A stretch of DNA of 17,992 nt from an uncultured Oribacterium sp. GTDB lineage: Bacteria > Bacillota > Clostridia > Lachnospirales > Lachnospiraceae. Of the stretch, positions 6,970-13,521 are shown piece by piece (positions within the stretch are counted from its first letter, which is position 1; the number at the start of each line of letters is the position of its first letter). Where the stretch lies: assembly GCA_900772695.1 (NCBI GenBank), contig CAAGRO010000117.1:1-17992 (forward strand), written 5' to 3'. The notes under the pieces are model-generated. The model was not told the DNA's origin. It saw only the letters and a program-made list of their open reading frames with translations, and searched no databases. The position numbers were made by a program, and so were the translations under genes.

Positions 6970-7917
6970 TCAGGCCAGATTGTTTTCTGCCTTCAGTGAA
7001 TCTACCGTGCCATCGGAAAGGAACTTCTGGATCTCATCCTCGCAGTAGGTGGAGAAATCAGAGCCCTTGGTGGTCGCAATACCATACTCCTGTGGTGCAA
7101 ACTCCTCCTTGATGTAATCACGATCATCGGTGTGATAGATCGCGAGGATGGACTTATCTACGCAGAAGGCATCGACCTCACCAGCAGAAAGTGCCGTGGA
7201 GATGGTTGGATAATCATCGTACTGCTTGAAGCTTACGCCATCGGTCCAGGTCGCCGGGTCAAATGTCTCCGGATCGAATCCGTCACCCGTCAGCACCTTG
7301 TTGTCAACCATCGCGGTGACGAGGGACTTCGCAGAGGTGGAACCGGAGGAAACACCGACAACCTTATCCTTGAGACCTGCGAGATCGGTGATACCGGAAT
7401 CCTTCTGTACGAGTACACCAACGTGATCGGTATAGTACGGTGTGGTGAAATCCCAGCTCTTCTTACGCTCATCGGTGATGGTGAAGGTGGCGAGTACGCA
7501 GTCGATATCACCGGAGTCGAGCAGCTCGGTTCTGGTCGCTGCGGTAACGGTGGTGAACTCGACGTCAACGCCGAGGTCCTTTGCGATATCCTGTGCGAGG
7601 GAGATCTCCATACCGGAATACTCACCGGTCAGCGGATCCTTGTAGCCGAAGCCCTGCACGGCATCCTTTACACCAACGCGAAGGACACCACGGTCGATGA
7701 TGGCCTGTGTATCGGCGCCGATCTCCGAAGAAGCATCGCCACCCTCGGATGCTGCGGCTGTCGTCTCTGCAGCAGCTGCGGTCGTATCAGCGGCAGCTGC
7801 AGTGGTCGTTGCGGCTGCAGTGGTCGTCGCTGGTGTGCTGGAAGAACCGCAGGCAGCCAGGCCCATCATCATCGCGGCTGCCATCGCCATACTGGTGAAT
7901 CTCATCATCTTTCTCAT
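6970..7917 (-). CDS. Amino-acid ABC transporter substrate-binding lipoprotein
   Basis: This encodes a 315-residue secreted lipoprotein that captures the substrate outside the membrane. The signal peptide ends in LAAC, giving a lipid-modified Cys23. A Thr/Ala-rich tether (24-68) follows, then a type II periplasmic-binding fold. The segment TRTELLDSGDIDCVLATFTITDERKKSWDFTTPYYTD resembles PEB1, the aspartate/glutamate binding protein of Campylobacter, including the ligand-contacting TR and TFTITxERK stretches. This suggests an acidic amino acid, consistent with the nearby glutamate dehydrogenase, but glutamine or a cystine-type ligand is not excluded. The start is marked by GAGGAGGAG. It ends in tandem TGA TGA codons and follows the ATPase by 111 bp. 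Confidence 0.93.
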   Translation of the reverse strand: MRKMMRFTSMAMAAAMMMGLAACGSSSTPATTTAAATTTAAAADTTAAAAETTAAASEGGDASSEIGADTQAIIDRGVLRVGVKDAVQGFGYKDPLTGEYSGMEISLAQDIAKDLGVDVEFTTVTAATRTELLDSGDIDCVLATFTITDERKKSWDFTTPYYTDHVGVLVQKDSGITDLAGLKDKVVGVSSGSTSAKSLVTAMVDNKVLTGDGFDPETFDPATWTDGVSFKQYDDYPTISTALSAGEVDAFCVDKSILAIYHTDDRDYIKEEFAPQEYGIATTKGSDFSTYCEDEIQKFLSDGTVDSLKAENNLA

Positions 7918-7942
7918 AATTTTCTCCTCCTCATGCGTGGAT

Positions 7943-7978
7943 GCCGGTGAAGCGAATCTTCGTCGCTTCCTTCCGGGC
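7943..7978 (-). promoter_or_regulatory. Stem-loop in the ATPase to binding-protein gap
   Basis: GAAGCGA (7949-7955) pairs with TCGCTTC (7963-7969) around a 7-nt loop, and outer CCGG blocks (7944-7947 and 7973-7976) can also pair. It lies upstream of the binding-protein ribosome site. No U-run follows on the minus strand, so a processing or stabilising role is more likely than termination. Confidence 0.5.
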
Positions 7979-8028
7979 TCTCTATTGTAAAGCCGGGCGG
8001 ATGCCGCGGACGTTTACACTATTATTTT

Positions 8029-8760
8029 TTATCGGATGATCTTTCCGAGGAACTCCTTGACTCTCGGGCTATCCGGAGCGGTAAAGAAATGCTCCGGGGT
8101 GCCGGCCTCGATGATCCGTCCGTCTTCCATAAAGACGATCCGGTCCGCTACCTGTCGTGCGAAGCCCATCTCGTGGGTAACGACGACCATCGTGATGTTC
8201 TCTTCCTTCGCGAGCTTCACCATGACATCGAGTACGTCCTGAATCGTTTCCGGATCCAGTGCACTGGTCGGCTCATCGAACAGGATGATCGGGGTCTTGC
8301 AGCAGAGTGCCCGCGCAATCGCGATTCGCTGCTGCTGTCCGCCGGACAGGGCCGTCGGATAAACACCGGCCTTATCCCGGAGTCCGACGACATCGAGATA
8401 GTGATACGCGGTTTCCTCGGCTTCTGCCTGGGAGATGCCATGCAGCTTCGTCGGTGCCAGTGTCAGATTCCGAAGCACCGTAAGATGCGGGTAGAGATTA
8501 AACTGCTGAAACACCATCGAGATCTTCTCCCGTACGATCTTCCGCTGATTCTTCTCCGTCATCTCCTCCCCATCGATCAGGATGCGACCGCTGGTCGGTG
8601 TCTCCAGGAAGTTCATGCAGCGGACGGTCGTCGATTTACCGGATCCGGATGGACCGATGATGACCAGCTTCTCTCCGTCCTTAACTTCGAGGTTCACGTC
8701 CTTTAATACGTGAAGATCACCGAAATTCTTATTGATATGTTCCAGCTTGATCGTTGCCAC
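8029..8760 (-). CDS. Polar amino-acid ABC transporter ATP-binding protein
   Basis: This encodes a 243-residue cytoplasmic ATPase of the GlnQ/HisP family that powers the importer. It carries Walker A GPSGSGKST (36-44), the Q-loop VFQQFNLYPHLT (83-94), the signature LSGGQQQR (138-145), Walker B IILFDEPTSALD (158-169) and the switch His196 in VTHEMGF, all intact. I prefer the GTG at 8760, which has AGAGG eight bases upstream and places the family N-terminus correctly. An in-frame ATG at 8784 adds MKRKEEST but has only a poor GGGG site. It is the first gene of the transporter cluster, preceded by a promoter about 260 bp upstream and an intrinsic terminator in its leader. Confidence 0.93.
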   Translation of the reverse strand: MATIKLEHINKNFGDLHVLKDVNLEVKDGEKLVIIGPSGSGKSTTVRCMNFLETPTSGRILIDGEEMTEKNQRKIVREKISMVFQQFNLYPHLTVLRNLTLAPTKLHGISQAEAEETAYHYLDVVGLRDKAGVYPTALSGGQQQRIAIARALCCKTPIILFDEPTSALDPETIQDVLDVMVKLAKEENITMVVVTHEMGFARQVADRIVFMEDGRIIEAGTPEHFFTAPDSPRVKEFLGKIIR

Positions 8761-8797
8761 TGTACTTTCCTCTTTCCTTTTCATCCGAAGCCCCGTA

Positions 8798-8811
8798 TCA
8801 CAGATCTGCGA
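8798..8811. promoter_or_regulatory. Near-palindrome upstream of the ATPase gene
   Basis: TCACAGATCTGCGA reads almost the same on both strands (centre CAGATCTG, one mismatched pair that is a G-U wobble in the minus-strand RNA). It sits about 40 bp before the chosen start codon. It may be a regulator site or a small leader hairpin. Confidence 0.3.
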
Positions 8812-8885
8812 TTCCGGGATCTTCGATCTCCCCTCGGTTTTCAGACATTCTGGCCTTCTCTTAAGGTCTGCTGCGTGCTCACCTT

Positions 8886-8929
8886 ATAGAAAAACAAAAA
8901 GACGCCATAGATTTCTCTATGACGCCTTT
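8886..8929 (-). terminator. Intrinsic terminator or attenuator in the ATPase leader
   Basis: In minus-strand RNA, AAAGGCGUCAUAGA pairs fully with UCUAUGGCGUCUUU (plus 8916-8929 and 8898-8911), with two G-U wobbles, closed by a GAAA tetraloop and followed by UUGUUUUUC. On the plus strand the two wobbles become A-C mismatches, so it is strand-specific. It lies between a candidate promoter (9024-9052) and the first transporter gene. It could also simply end glutamate dehydrogenase transcription. Confidence 0.8.
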
Positions 8930-9003
8930 GTCAAATCAGATGATTCATATGTCCTGTCAGTACTTCGAATTCTGTTTCGCCGGATTTCGGTCCGGTTGTA
9001 CAT
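8917..9003 (-). CDS. Candidate 28-residue arginine-rich leader peptide
   Basis: An ATG at 9003, about 14 nt after the predicted transcription start, opens 28 codons: MYNRTEIRRNRIRSTDRTYE, then SSDLTKAS, then TAG. Six residues are arginine, encoded by CGG, CGG, CGA, AGA, CGA and AGG. The TAG lies inside the 5' arm of the terminator stem, so a ribosome finishing the peptide would mask that arm. The ribosome site AAAGGA is only about one base from the ATG, which weakens the case. The layout of promoter, short ORF, terminator and structural genes is that of an amino-acid or tna-type attenuator. Not confirmed by any homology. Confidence 0.35.
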   Translation of the reverse strand: MYNRTEIRRNRIRSTDRTYESSDLTKAS

Positions 9004-9023
9004 GTCCTTTAACTGATGGGCTT

Positions 9024-9052
9024 ATTGTAGTCATCTGATTTTATAATTTCAA
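9024..9052 (-). promoter_or_regulatory. Sigma-A promoter for the transporter cluster
   Basis: On the minus strand the -35 TTGAAA (plus 9047-9052) is separated by 17 bp from the -10 TACAAT (plus 9024-9029); each matches the consensus at five of six positions. Transcription would begin near 9017, giving a leader of about 257 nt before the ATPase start. It lies downstream of glutamate dehydrogenase, so the transporter need not depend on read-through from that gene. Confidence 0.6.
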
Positions 9053-9072
9053 GTGATAGTTCTGAAATTATA
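9042..9072. promoter_or_regulatory. Ten-base inverted repeat overlapping the transporter -35
   Basis: TATAATTTCA (9042-9051) and TGAAATTATA (9063-9072) form a perfect inverted repeat with an 11-bp spacer. The left arm covers the -35 of the transporter promoter. On the minus strand it is not followed by a U-run, which argues for an operator rather than a terminator of the glutamate dehydrogenase gene. Confidence 0.5.
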
Positions 9073-9093
9073 TATTCTGTTTTTTTATATCTA

Positions 9094-10428
9094 TTATACG
9101 AGGCCCTGTCCAAGCATCGCTGTTGCAACCTTCTCGAAGCCGGCGATGTTGGCACCAACGACGAAGTTGTTCTCATAGCCATACTTCTTTGCGGTCTCAG
9201 AAACATTCTTATAGATGTTCACCATGATGCCGTGAAGCTTGCTGTCGACTTCCTCGAAGCTCCAGCTCAGTCTCTCGGAGTTCTGAGACATCTCGAGTGC
9301 AGAAACCGCTACGCCGCCAGCATTGGCTGCCTTACCTGGCATATAGAGAATCTTCGCTGCGAGGTAAGCATCGATCGCTGCCTCGTCGGAAGGCATGTTG
9401 GCACCCTCACATACACACCAGCAGCCGTTGTCGATGAGCTTCTTTGCATCCTCACCGTTGATCTCGTTCTGGGTTGCGCATGGAAGTGCGATATCACACT
9501 TTACGCCCCATGGACGCTCACCCTCGTGGTACTCGGAACCCGGAACACGGTTTGCGTACTCCTTGATTCTTGCTCTTTCGACCTGCTTGATCTGGCAGAG
9601 AACCTCGAAGTTGATGCCGTTCGGATCATAGATGTAGCCGTTGGAGTCGGAGCAGGTCACAACCTTTGCGCCGAGCTGCTCTGCCTTCTGGATGGCATAC
9701 TGTGCGACGTTACCGGAACCGGAAACGACGATGGTCTTTCCCTTCAGCTCCTTGCCGGCACCCTTGACCACCTCATCGGTGATGTAAACGAGGCCGTAGC
9801 CGGTTGCCTCCGGACGAGCGAGGGAACCACCGAAGGTGAGGCCCTTACCGGTCAGTACACCCTCATAGAGGCCGGTAATTCTCTTATACTGGCCATAGAG
9901 GTAGCCTACCTCACGTCCGCCGACACCGATATCACCGGCCGGAACGTCGGTATCCTTACCGATGTACTTATAGAGCTCGGTCATGAAGCTCTGGCAGAAA
10001 CGCATCACCTCTGCGTCCGACTTGCCGTGCGGGTCGAAGTCCGCGCCGCCCTTGCCGCCGCCGATCGGAAGGCTGGTCAGGGAGTTCTTCAGAATCTGCT
10101 CCATACCGAGGAACTTAAGGATGGACTGGTTTACAGACGGATGGAAACGGAGACCGCCCTTGTACGGTCCGATGGCGGAATTAAACTGTACTCTGTAGCC
10201 GAGATTTACGTGGTTGACACCCTGATCATCGGTCCATGGTACTCTGAACGTAACGATTCTCTCCGGCTCGACAAATCTCTCCAGAAGAGCATTCTTACGA
10301 TATACATCCTCGTTCTTCGAAACGATCGGGTCCAGAGACTCGAGAATTCTCTTTGCAGCCTCGAGAAACTCCGGCTCGTGCGGATGCTTTGCCTTTAATC
10401 CTTCATAAACTTCATCAACATAAGACAT
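9094..10428 (-). CDS. gdhA: NADP-type glutamate dehydrogenase
   Basis: This encodes a 444-residue cytoplasmic enzyme of the hexameric, NADP-specific class, which joins ammonium to 2-oxoglutarate to make glutamate. The catalytic and substrate residues are intact: GPYKGGLRFHP with Lys90, Lys114, PIGGGKGGADFDP with Lys126, and PAGDIGVGGREVG with Asp166. The Rossmann domain has VVSGSGNVA (234-242) and CSDSNGYIYD after the second strand, as in NADP enzymes such as that of E. coli. The length is normal. AGGAGG lies eight bases before the ATG. It is a monocistron or leads into the amino-acid importer, with its own extended -10 promoter at 10554-10582 and a leader that can fold over its ribosome site. 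Confidence 0.96.
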   Translation of the reverse strand: MSYVDEVYEGLKAKHPHEPEFLEAAKRILESLDPIVSKNEDVYRKNALLERFVEPERIVTFRVPWTDDQGVNHVNLGYRVQFNSAIGPYKGGLRFHPSVNQSILKFLGMEQILKNSLTSLPIGGGKGGADFDPHGKSDAEVMRFCQSFMTELYKYIGKDTDVPAGDIGVGGREVGYLYGQYKRITGLYEGVLTGKGLTFGGSLARPEATGYGLVYITDEVVKGAGKELKGKTIVVSGSGNVAQYAIQKAEQLGAKVVTCSDSNGYIYDPNGINFEVLCQIKQVERARIKEYANRVPGSEYHEGERPWGVKCDIALPCATQNEINGEDAKKLIDNGCWCVCEGANMPSDEAAIDAYLAAKILYMPGKAANAGGVAVSALEMSQNSERLSWSFEEVDSKLHGIMVNIYKNVSETAKKYGYENNFVVGANIAGFEKVATAMLGQGLV

Positions 10429-10438
10429 AAAATTTCCT

Positions 10439-10515
10439 CCTTCAGGAACAGCTTATTTGGTTTAGTTTAAAAAATCCGGATACCAAGACATAGTGCGCCC
10501 GTTCTTTCCTGAAGG
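10439..10515 (-). promoter_or_regulatory. gdhA leader stem that overlaps the ribosome binding site
   Basis: In the gdhA leader CCTTCAGGAA (minus strand, plus 10506-10515) is an exact partner of TTCCTGAAGG (plus 10439-10448), 57 nt apart. The 3' arm includes the first bases of the AAGGAGG ribosome site, so closing the stem would hinder initiation. The 120-nt leader also has a TCCGGA palindrome followed by six T. I do not recognise a known riboswitch consensus. Confidence 0.5.
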
Positions 10516-10553
10516 CGCCCCCATTGGCTCCGAATCCATGTTTTATCGGGGTA

Positions 10554-10582
10554 ACTATAACATGCCATAATCTTTACGTAAA
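10554..10582 (-). promoter_or_regulatory. gdhA promoter
   Basis: On the minus strand TTTACG (plus 10577-10582), a 17-bp spacer and TGT-TATAGT (-10 at plus 10554-10559, extended TGn) form a good sigma-A promoter. The predicted start is near 10547, giving a 5' leader of about 120 nt. Confidence 0.65.
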
Positions 10583-10600
10583 CAAAAAATTTCTGGCATG
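10561..10600. promoter_or_regulatory. Inverted repeats around the gdhA -35
   Basis: CATGCCA (10561-10567) and TGGCATG (10594-10600) form a perfect inverted repeat that encloses the -35, with a second palindrome TTTACGTAAA (10573-10582) covering it. The arrangement suits an operator or looping site that controls gdhA. The binding protein is unknown. Confidence 0.45.
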
Positions 10601-10957
10601 AATAAATATTATGGGGTGCGTGGTGCAGTTTGCCGCGGGTGAGGCCGGTTCCAGCACGGGCGAGGCCGGAACTGTACCTATTAAAGGTCACTTTCGCAAT
10701 TCATCGATTTTAAAGCTTCGTGCCATTAGATCATTTCACGAGCAGAGAAATATTCGGTTGGATGACATTAAGTATCTGGCCTCGAATGGTGCTCTGGTAA
10801 CCATTTCACCCAATCACACCTATTCTTTTGTTCAAATCAATTTGAGTCAAATTGATTTGACTCAAATTGATTTGAATAAAAGATCATGAGACAAACATAC
10901 CATTCATCGAAAAAATATCAACTATAGTTGCAATCACTGTCTTCTGTTGGCAACCTA
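10601..10957. other. Intergenic region between gdhA and bioY
   Basis: This 357-bp stretch has no convincing gene. An open frame at 10611-10889 (plus, 92 codons) has no ribosome site, and its last third is simply the translation of the palindrome array, so I do not call it. The left part (10623-10677) is GC-rich with pairing arms GTGCAGTT and AACTGTAC and a repeated GAGGCCGG. The right part is AT-rich. It probably holds control elements for the two divergent genes. Confidence 0.5.
10832..10875. repeat. Three tandem 14-bp palindromes
   Basis: TCAAATCAATTTGA (10832-10845), TCAAATTGATTTGA (10847-10860) and TCAAATTGATTTGA (10862-10875) are separated by single bases. Each is TCAAAT-NN-ATTTGA, and the first is the exact reverse complement of the others, so units 1 and 2 form a 29-bp perfect palindrome about G10846. 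The 15-bp period is about 1.5 helical turns. It lies some 85 bp upstream of the bioY promoter and about 250 bp upstream of the gdhA promoter. Confidence 0.85.
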
Positions 10958-10978
10958 TTGACATCTACGGGTTAACTT
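10947..10978 (+). promoter_or_regulatory. BirA-type biotin operator 1
   Basis: TTGGCAACC, a 14-bp spacer and GGTTAACTT fit the bacterial BirA box TTGTAAACC-N14/15-GGTTTACAA. The box covers the -35 and most of the spacer of the bioY promoter, so the biotinyl-AMP-loaded BirA repressor would block RNA polymerase when biotin is plentiful. Confidence 0.65.
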
Positions 10979-10986
10979 CTTATAAT
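10958..10986 (+). promoter_or_regulatory. bioY promoter with consensus -35 and -10
   Basis: TTGACA (10958-10963), exactly 17 bp, and TATAAT (10981-10986) match the sigma-A consensus at every position. Transcription should start near 10993, giving a leader of about 40 nt. Such a strong promoter fits tight repression by the overlapping BirA-type boxes. Confidence 0.9.
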
Positions 10987-10996
10987 TTTTCACGTT

Positions 10997-11028
10997 CGGT
11001 AAACTTACGAAAACAGTGAGGTTAACTT
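10997..11028 (+). promoter_or_regulatory. BirA-type biotin operator 2
   Basis: CGGTAAACT, 14 bp and GGTTAACTT repeat the architecture of operator 1 exactly 50 bp downstream; the string GGTTAACTTCTTAT is identical in both (10970-10983 and 11020-11033). This box covers the start of the transcript and the GTGAGG ribosome site of bioY. Two boxes suggest cooperative repression. Confidence 0.55.
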
Positions 11029-11031
11029 CTT

Positions 11032-11625
11032 ATGAATAATACAACGACGAAAACACTGACCCTGACGGCTTTATGTGCGGCACTTCTCTGTGTGCTGTCT
11101 CCGATGTCCATCCCGCTTCCGGGTGGTGTTCCGATTTCCCTCGCGACCCTCGCGGCAGCCTTCGCCGGTGCGCTTCTCGGTGCGAAGTACGGCACGCTTT
11201 CCGTGCTGATCTATCTTCTGCTCGGCGCCTTCGGTCTTCCGGTTTTCGCCGGCTACAACGGTGGCTTCGGCGCCTTCGTGAAGCCGTCCTCCGGTTACCT
11301 CATCGGTTATCTCTTCCTCGCCTTCCTGACCGGCCTCATCTATCACAAGTTCGGTCGTGAGCAGAAGCTCGGCCAGAAGTACCTGATTCTCTTCGTCGCA
11401 CAGCTCGCCGGCGAGGTGATCCTCTACATCTTCGGAACCGCATGGTTCATGTACCTCATGGGTGCACAGGGCAATGCTGCCATGGCGACACTCGGTGGCG
11501 CGCTCGGTGCGTGTGTGATCCCGTTCCTGCCAGGTGACTGCGCAAAGATGATCGCCGTCTGCATCGTCATCCCGGCACTCGAGAAGGCGCTGAATGCCGC
11601 CGGCCTCGCAGTGAAGGTCGCCTGA
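11032..11625 (+). CDS. bioY: Biotin transporter substrate-binding subunit BioY (ECF S component)
   Basis: This encodes a 197-residue membrane protein with about six hydrophobic helices, the S component that binds biotin for the shared ECF module. Family marks are GAFGLPVFAGYNGGFGAF (65-82), the SGYLIGYLF segment (87-95), GTAWFM (135-140) and PFLPGDCAKM (164-173). The ECF ATPases and T component are not in the window, so it must use a shared module or act alone. The start follows GTGAGG by 10 nt. It is the only gene of its transcript, with a perfect-consensus promoter under two BirA-type boxes, so it should rise when biotin is scarce. Confidence 0.94.
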   Translation: MNNTTTKTLTLTALCAALLCVLSPMSIPLPGGVPISLATLAAAFAGALLGAKYGTLSVLIYLLLGAFGLPVFAGYNGGFGAFVKPSSGYLIGYLFLAFLTGLIYHKFGREQKLGQKYLILFVAQLAGEVILYIFGTAWFMYLMGAQGNAAMATLGGALGACVIPFLPGDCAKMIAVCIVIPALEKALNAAGLAVKVA

Positions 11626-11695
11626 AAAACGTTCTGATCTGCTGCCGATCCACAGAAGCAGGTGGCAGGTTCCGTTCCACCTTCCCACACCATCT

Positions 11696-11737
11696 ACACA
11701 AAGCTCTATGCTTTGTGTCATACTTATTCATTTTTTC
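11696..11737 (+). terminator. bioY hairpin with delayed T-run
   Basis: ACACAAAG (11696-11703) pairs with CTTTGTGT (11711-11718) around a 7-nt loop; a run of T starts about 11 nt later (11731-11736). The stem is AU-rich and the delay is long, so it is a weak terminator. The stronger stem at 11747 follows. Confidence 0.5.
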
Positions 11738-11746
11738 TCCATATAG

Positions 11747-11776
11747 AAGCACCCGAGTCTTGCGACCCGGGTGCTT
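11747..11776. terminator. Shared terminator between convergent bioY and amidohydrolase genes
   Basis: AAGCACCCGAGTC (11747-11759) and GACCCGGGTGCTT (11764-11776) form a 13-bp stem with a TTGC loop and one mismatch that becomes a G-U pair in the minus-strand RNA. It lies between two convergent genes with short U-rich flanks on both sides, so it likely ends both transcripts, better for the minus strand. Confidence 0.7.
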
Positions 11777-11874
11777 CTTACTGCATCTCTTCCTTCACCG
11801 AACTCGCACTGAGACCCTCATCACGAGCGTCAGCACAAAACACAAAGTACGAAGTATACAGTTTATTTTTAATA

Positions 11875-13509
11875 TTATGCGTTTTTATATACGCTTTCGC
11901 CGCCGACGACGGTTTCCAGTACATTTATATCCAGCAGTGCATCTGGATTTTCGTGGCCCAGCTTCAGCGGATCCTGATCCATCACGACGAAGTCTGCATA
12001 CTTGCCGACTTCAAGGGAGCCGCGCTTATCCTCTGCGAAGATGGCATACGCGCCCCAGATGGTATAACCCTTCAGTGCTTCCTCCGGTGTCAGCGCGTTT
12101 TCCATGCAGAAGCCGCCCTTCGGCTCGAGTGCATCGTTCGTCCGTGTGATGGCGGCATGCATGCCGGAAAACGGGCTCGGTGTTGCAACCGGCGCATCGG
12201 ATCCGAGCGAAACCATACCGGTGGATTTCAACACGAGGCCAGCCGCATAGGCACCATGAACTCGATTCGGTCCCAGGCGTCTCGGCGCCATACCGGCGGA
12301 ATTCGGTGCATGCATCGGCTGCATGCTAGGAATTACATGAAGCTCTGCTGCCTGCGCCGGTGTATCACTCGTAACGGTCTGGAAATGCTCGAGACGCCAG
12401 CGGTGATCACCATAATCCTTTTCCTTCTGAAGTCTTCGATAGGTATTCAGTACCTGCTCGATCGTCGCATCTCCGATGGCATGGATTGCGATCTGCATGC
12501 CGTGGTCTGCGGCTTCTTTAAAGGCATCATACAGCTCTTCATCTGTATACATGCCGATACCGGTATGACCCGGACGGTCGGTATAGGCCTCCTTCAGATG
12601 GGCACTCTGTGCACCGACGGCTCCATCCCCGAGGAACTTACAGCAGCGGAAGGTCAGGTGGTCATGATACAGACCGGTTTTCGGACACTCTGCGAGGAAT
12701 GCGCGTTTTTCAGCATTGGCATTCTTTCCGGTGAAGTTCATCAGACCACCATAGTAGCGGACCTTCATCTTGTTTTCTTCACAGATCTCGGTCAGCGCCT
12801 GGATCGACGGAAGCTCTACCCACATATCGTTCACTGAAGTGATACCAAACGAGAGGAAGGCGCGCTGTGCGGCCAGATAATCTTCCTTCCGCTCTTCCAT
12901 CGTCTTCGCCGGAATGTGCTGCTGCACCATTTCCATCGCTTTGTCAACGACACAGCCCTGCAGCTCGCCGGATTCGGTGCGAAAGAATTCGCCGCCCTCC
13001 GGATTCGGTGTGTCCTTCGTGATCCCGCAGAGCTCGAAAACCCGACTGTTCACCCAGGCCATGTGGCCATCCATGCGTGGGATGAATACTGGCACATCCG
13101 GCGCTACGGCATCCAGCTCCTCCTTCGTCGGATACGACGGATCTGCCCAGACCTCATTGTTAAACCCCATGCCGGCGACCAGCCATTTTCCCGGTGTCAG
13201 CTTCGGCACTGCCTCCGCCACGCGTCTCAGGATTTCTTCCTTCGATACATCCCGTACCTTCAGGGAACGGAGGACATTTCCATACTGATCCGGATGGGAA
13301 TGTCCCTCGATGAAGCCTGGCGTAACGACATGCCCCTTCAGGTCTTCGACGATGGTTTCCTCCGAGAGATAGTTCTGCACGCCGTCTTCTGATCCGACAT
13401 AGATCAGATTTCCGTCCTGATCCGCCGCCATTGCTTCTGCGGATGGCATCTTTTCGTTCATCGTGATGATATGGCCGTGAACCCAGGCCTTATATGCTTT
13501 CTGATTCAT
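11875..13509 (-). CDS. YtcJ-like amidohydrolase
   Basis: This encodes a 544-residue cytoplasmic metal hydrolase of the Amidohydro_3 family. The metal-site residues are in order: GFIEGHSH with His70 and His72, KFLGDGAVG with Lys291 (probably carboxylated), AIHAIGD with His343, LEHFQ with His375 and SLGSDAP with Asp438. A C-terminal beta-sandwich part (GSLEVGKYADFVVMD) completes the fold. Family members act on N-substituted formamides, amides or cyclic amides; the substrate here is unknown. AGGAGGTAAG precedes the ATG. It is the last gene of the GntR-permease-amidohydrolase group, and its leader is filled by the 20-bp repeat array. A shared terminator lies downstream. Family confident, substrate open. 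Confidence 0.9.
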   Translation of the reverse strand: MNQKAYKAWVHGHIITMNEKMPSAEAMAADQDGNLIYVGSEDGVQNYLSEETIVEDLKGHVVTPGFIEGHSHPDQYGNVLRSLKVRDVSKEEILRRVAEAVPKLTPGKWLVAGMGFNNEVWADPSYPTKEELDAVAPDVPVFIPRMDGHMAWVNSRVFELCGITKDTPNPEGGEFFRTESGELQGCVVDKAMEMVQQHIPAKTMEERKEDYLAAQRAFLSFGITSVNDMWVELPSIQALTEICEENKMKVRYYGGLMNFTGKNANAEKRAFLAECPKTGLYHDHLTFRCCKFLGDGAVGAQSAHLKEAYTDRPGHTGIGMYTDEELYDAFKEAADHGMQIAIHAIGDATIEQVLNTYRRLQKEKDYGDHRWRLEHFQTVTSDTPAQAAELHVIPSMQPMHAPNSAGMAPRRLGPNRVHGAYAAGLVLKSTGMVSLGSDAPVATPSPFSGMHAAITRTNDALEPKGGFCMENALTPEEALKGYTIWGAYAIFAEDKRGSLEVGKYADFVVMDQDPLKLGHENPDALLDINVLETVVGGESVYKNA

Positions 13510-13521
13510 CTTACCTCCTGC

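Noticed and set aside
6841..6972. Stop-codon read-through extending the binding protein in frame
   Set aside because: The frame stays open after the stop, but the gene ends in tandem TGA TGA codons, which makes read-through unlikely.
9232..10398. 388-codon plus-strand frame opposite gdhA
   Set aside because: gdhA is intact with all catalytic residues, so this is an antisense frame created by its codon bias.
10611..10889. 92-codon plus-strand frame between gdhA and bioY
   Set aside because: No ribosome site; the C-terminal QINLSQIDLTQIDL is only the translation of the triple palindrome. A decayed gene cannot be excluded.
11662..12837. 391-codon plus-strand frame overlapping the amidohydrolase
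   Set aside because: It runs across the shared terminator and antisense to the enzyme, and shows no domain.
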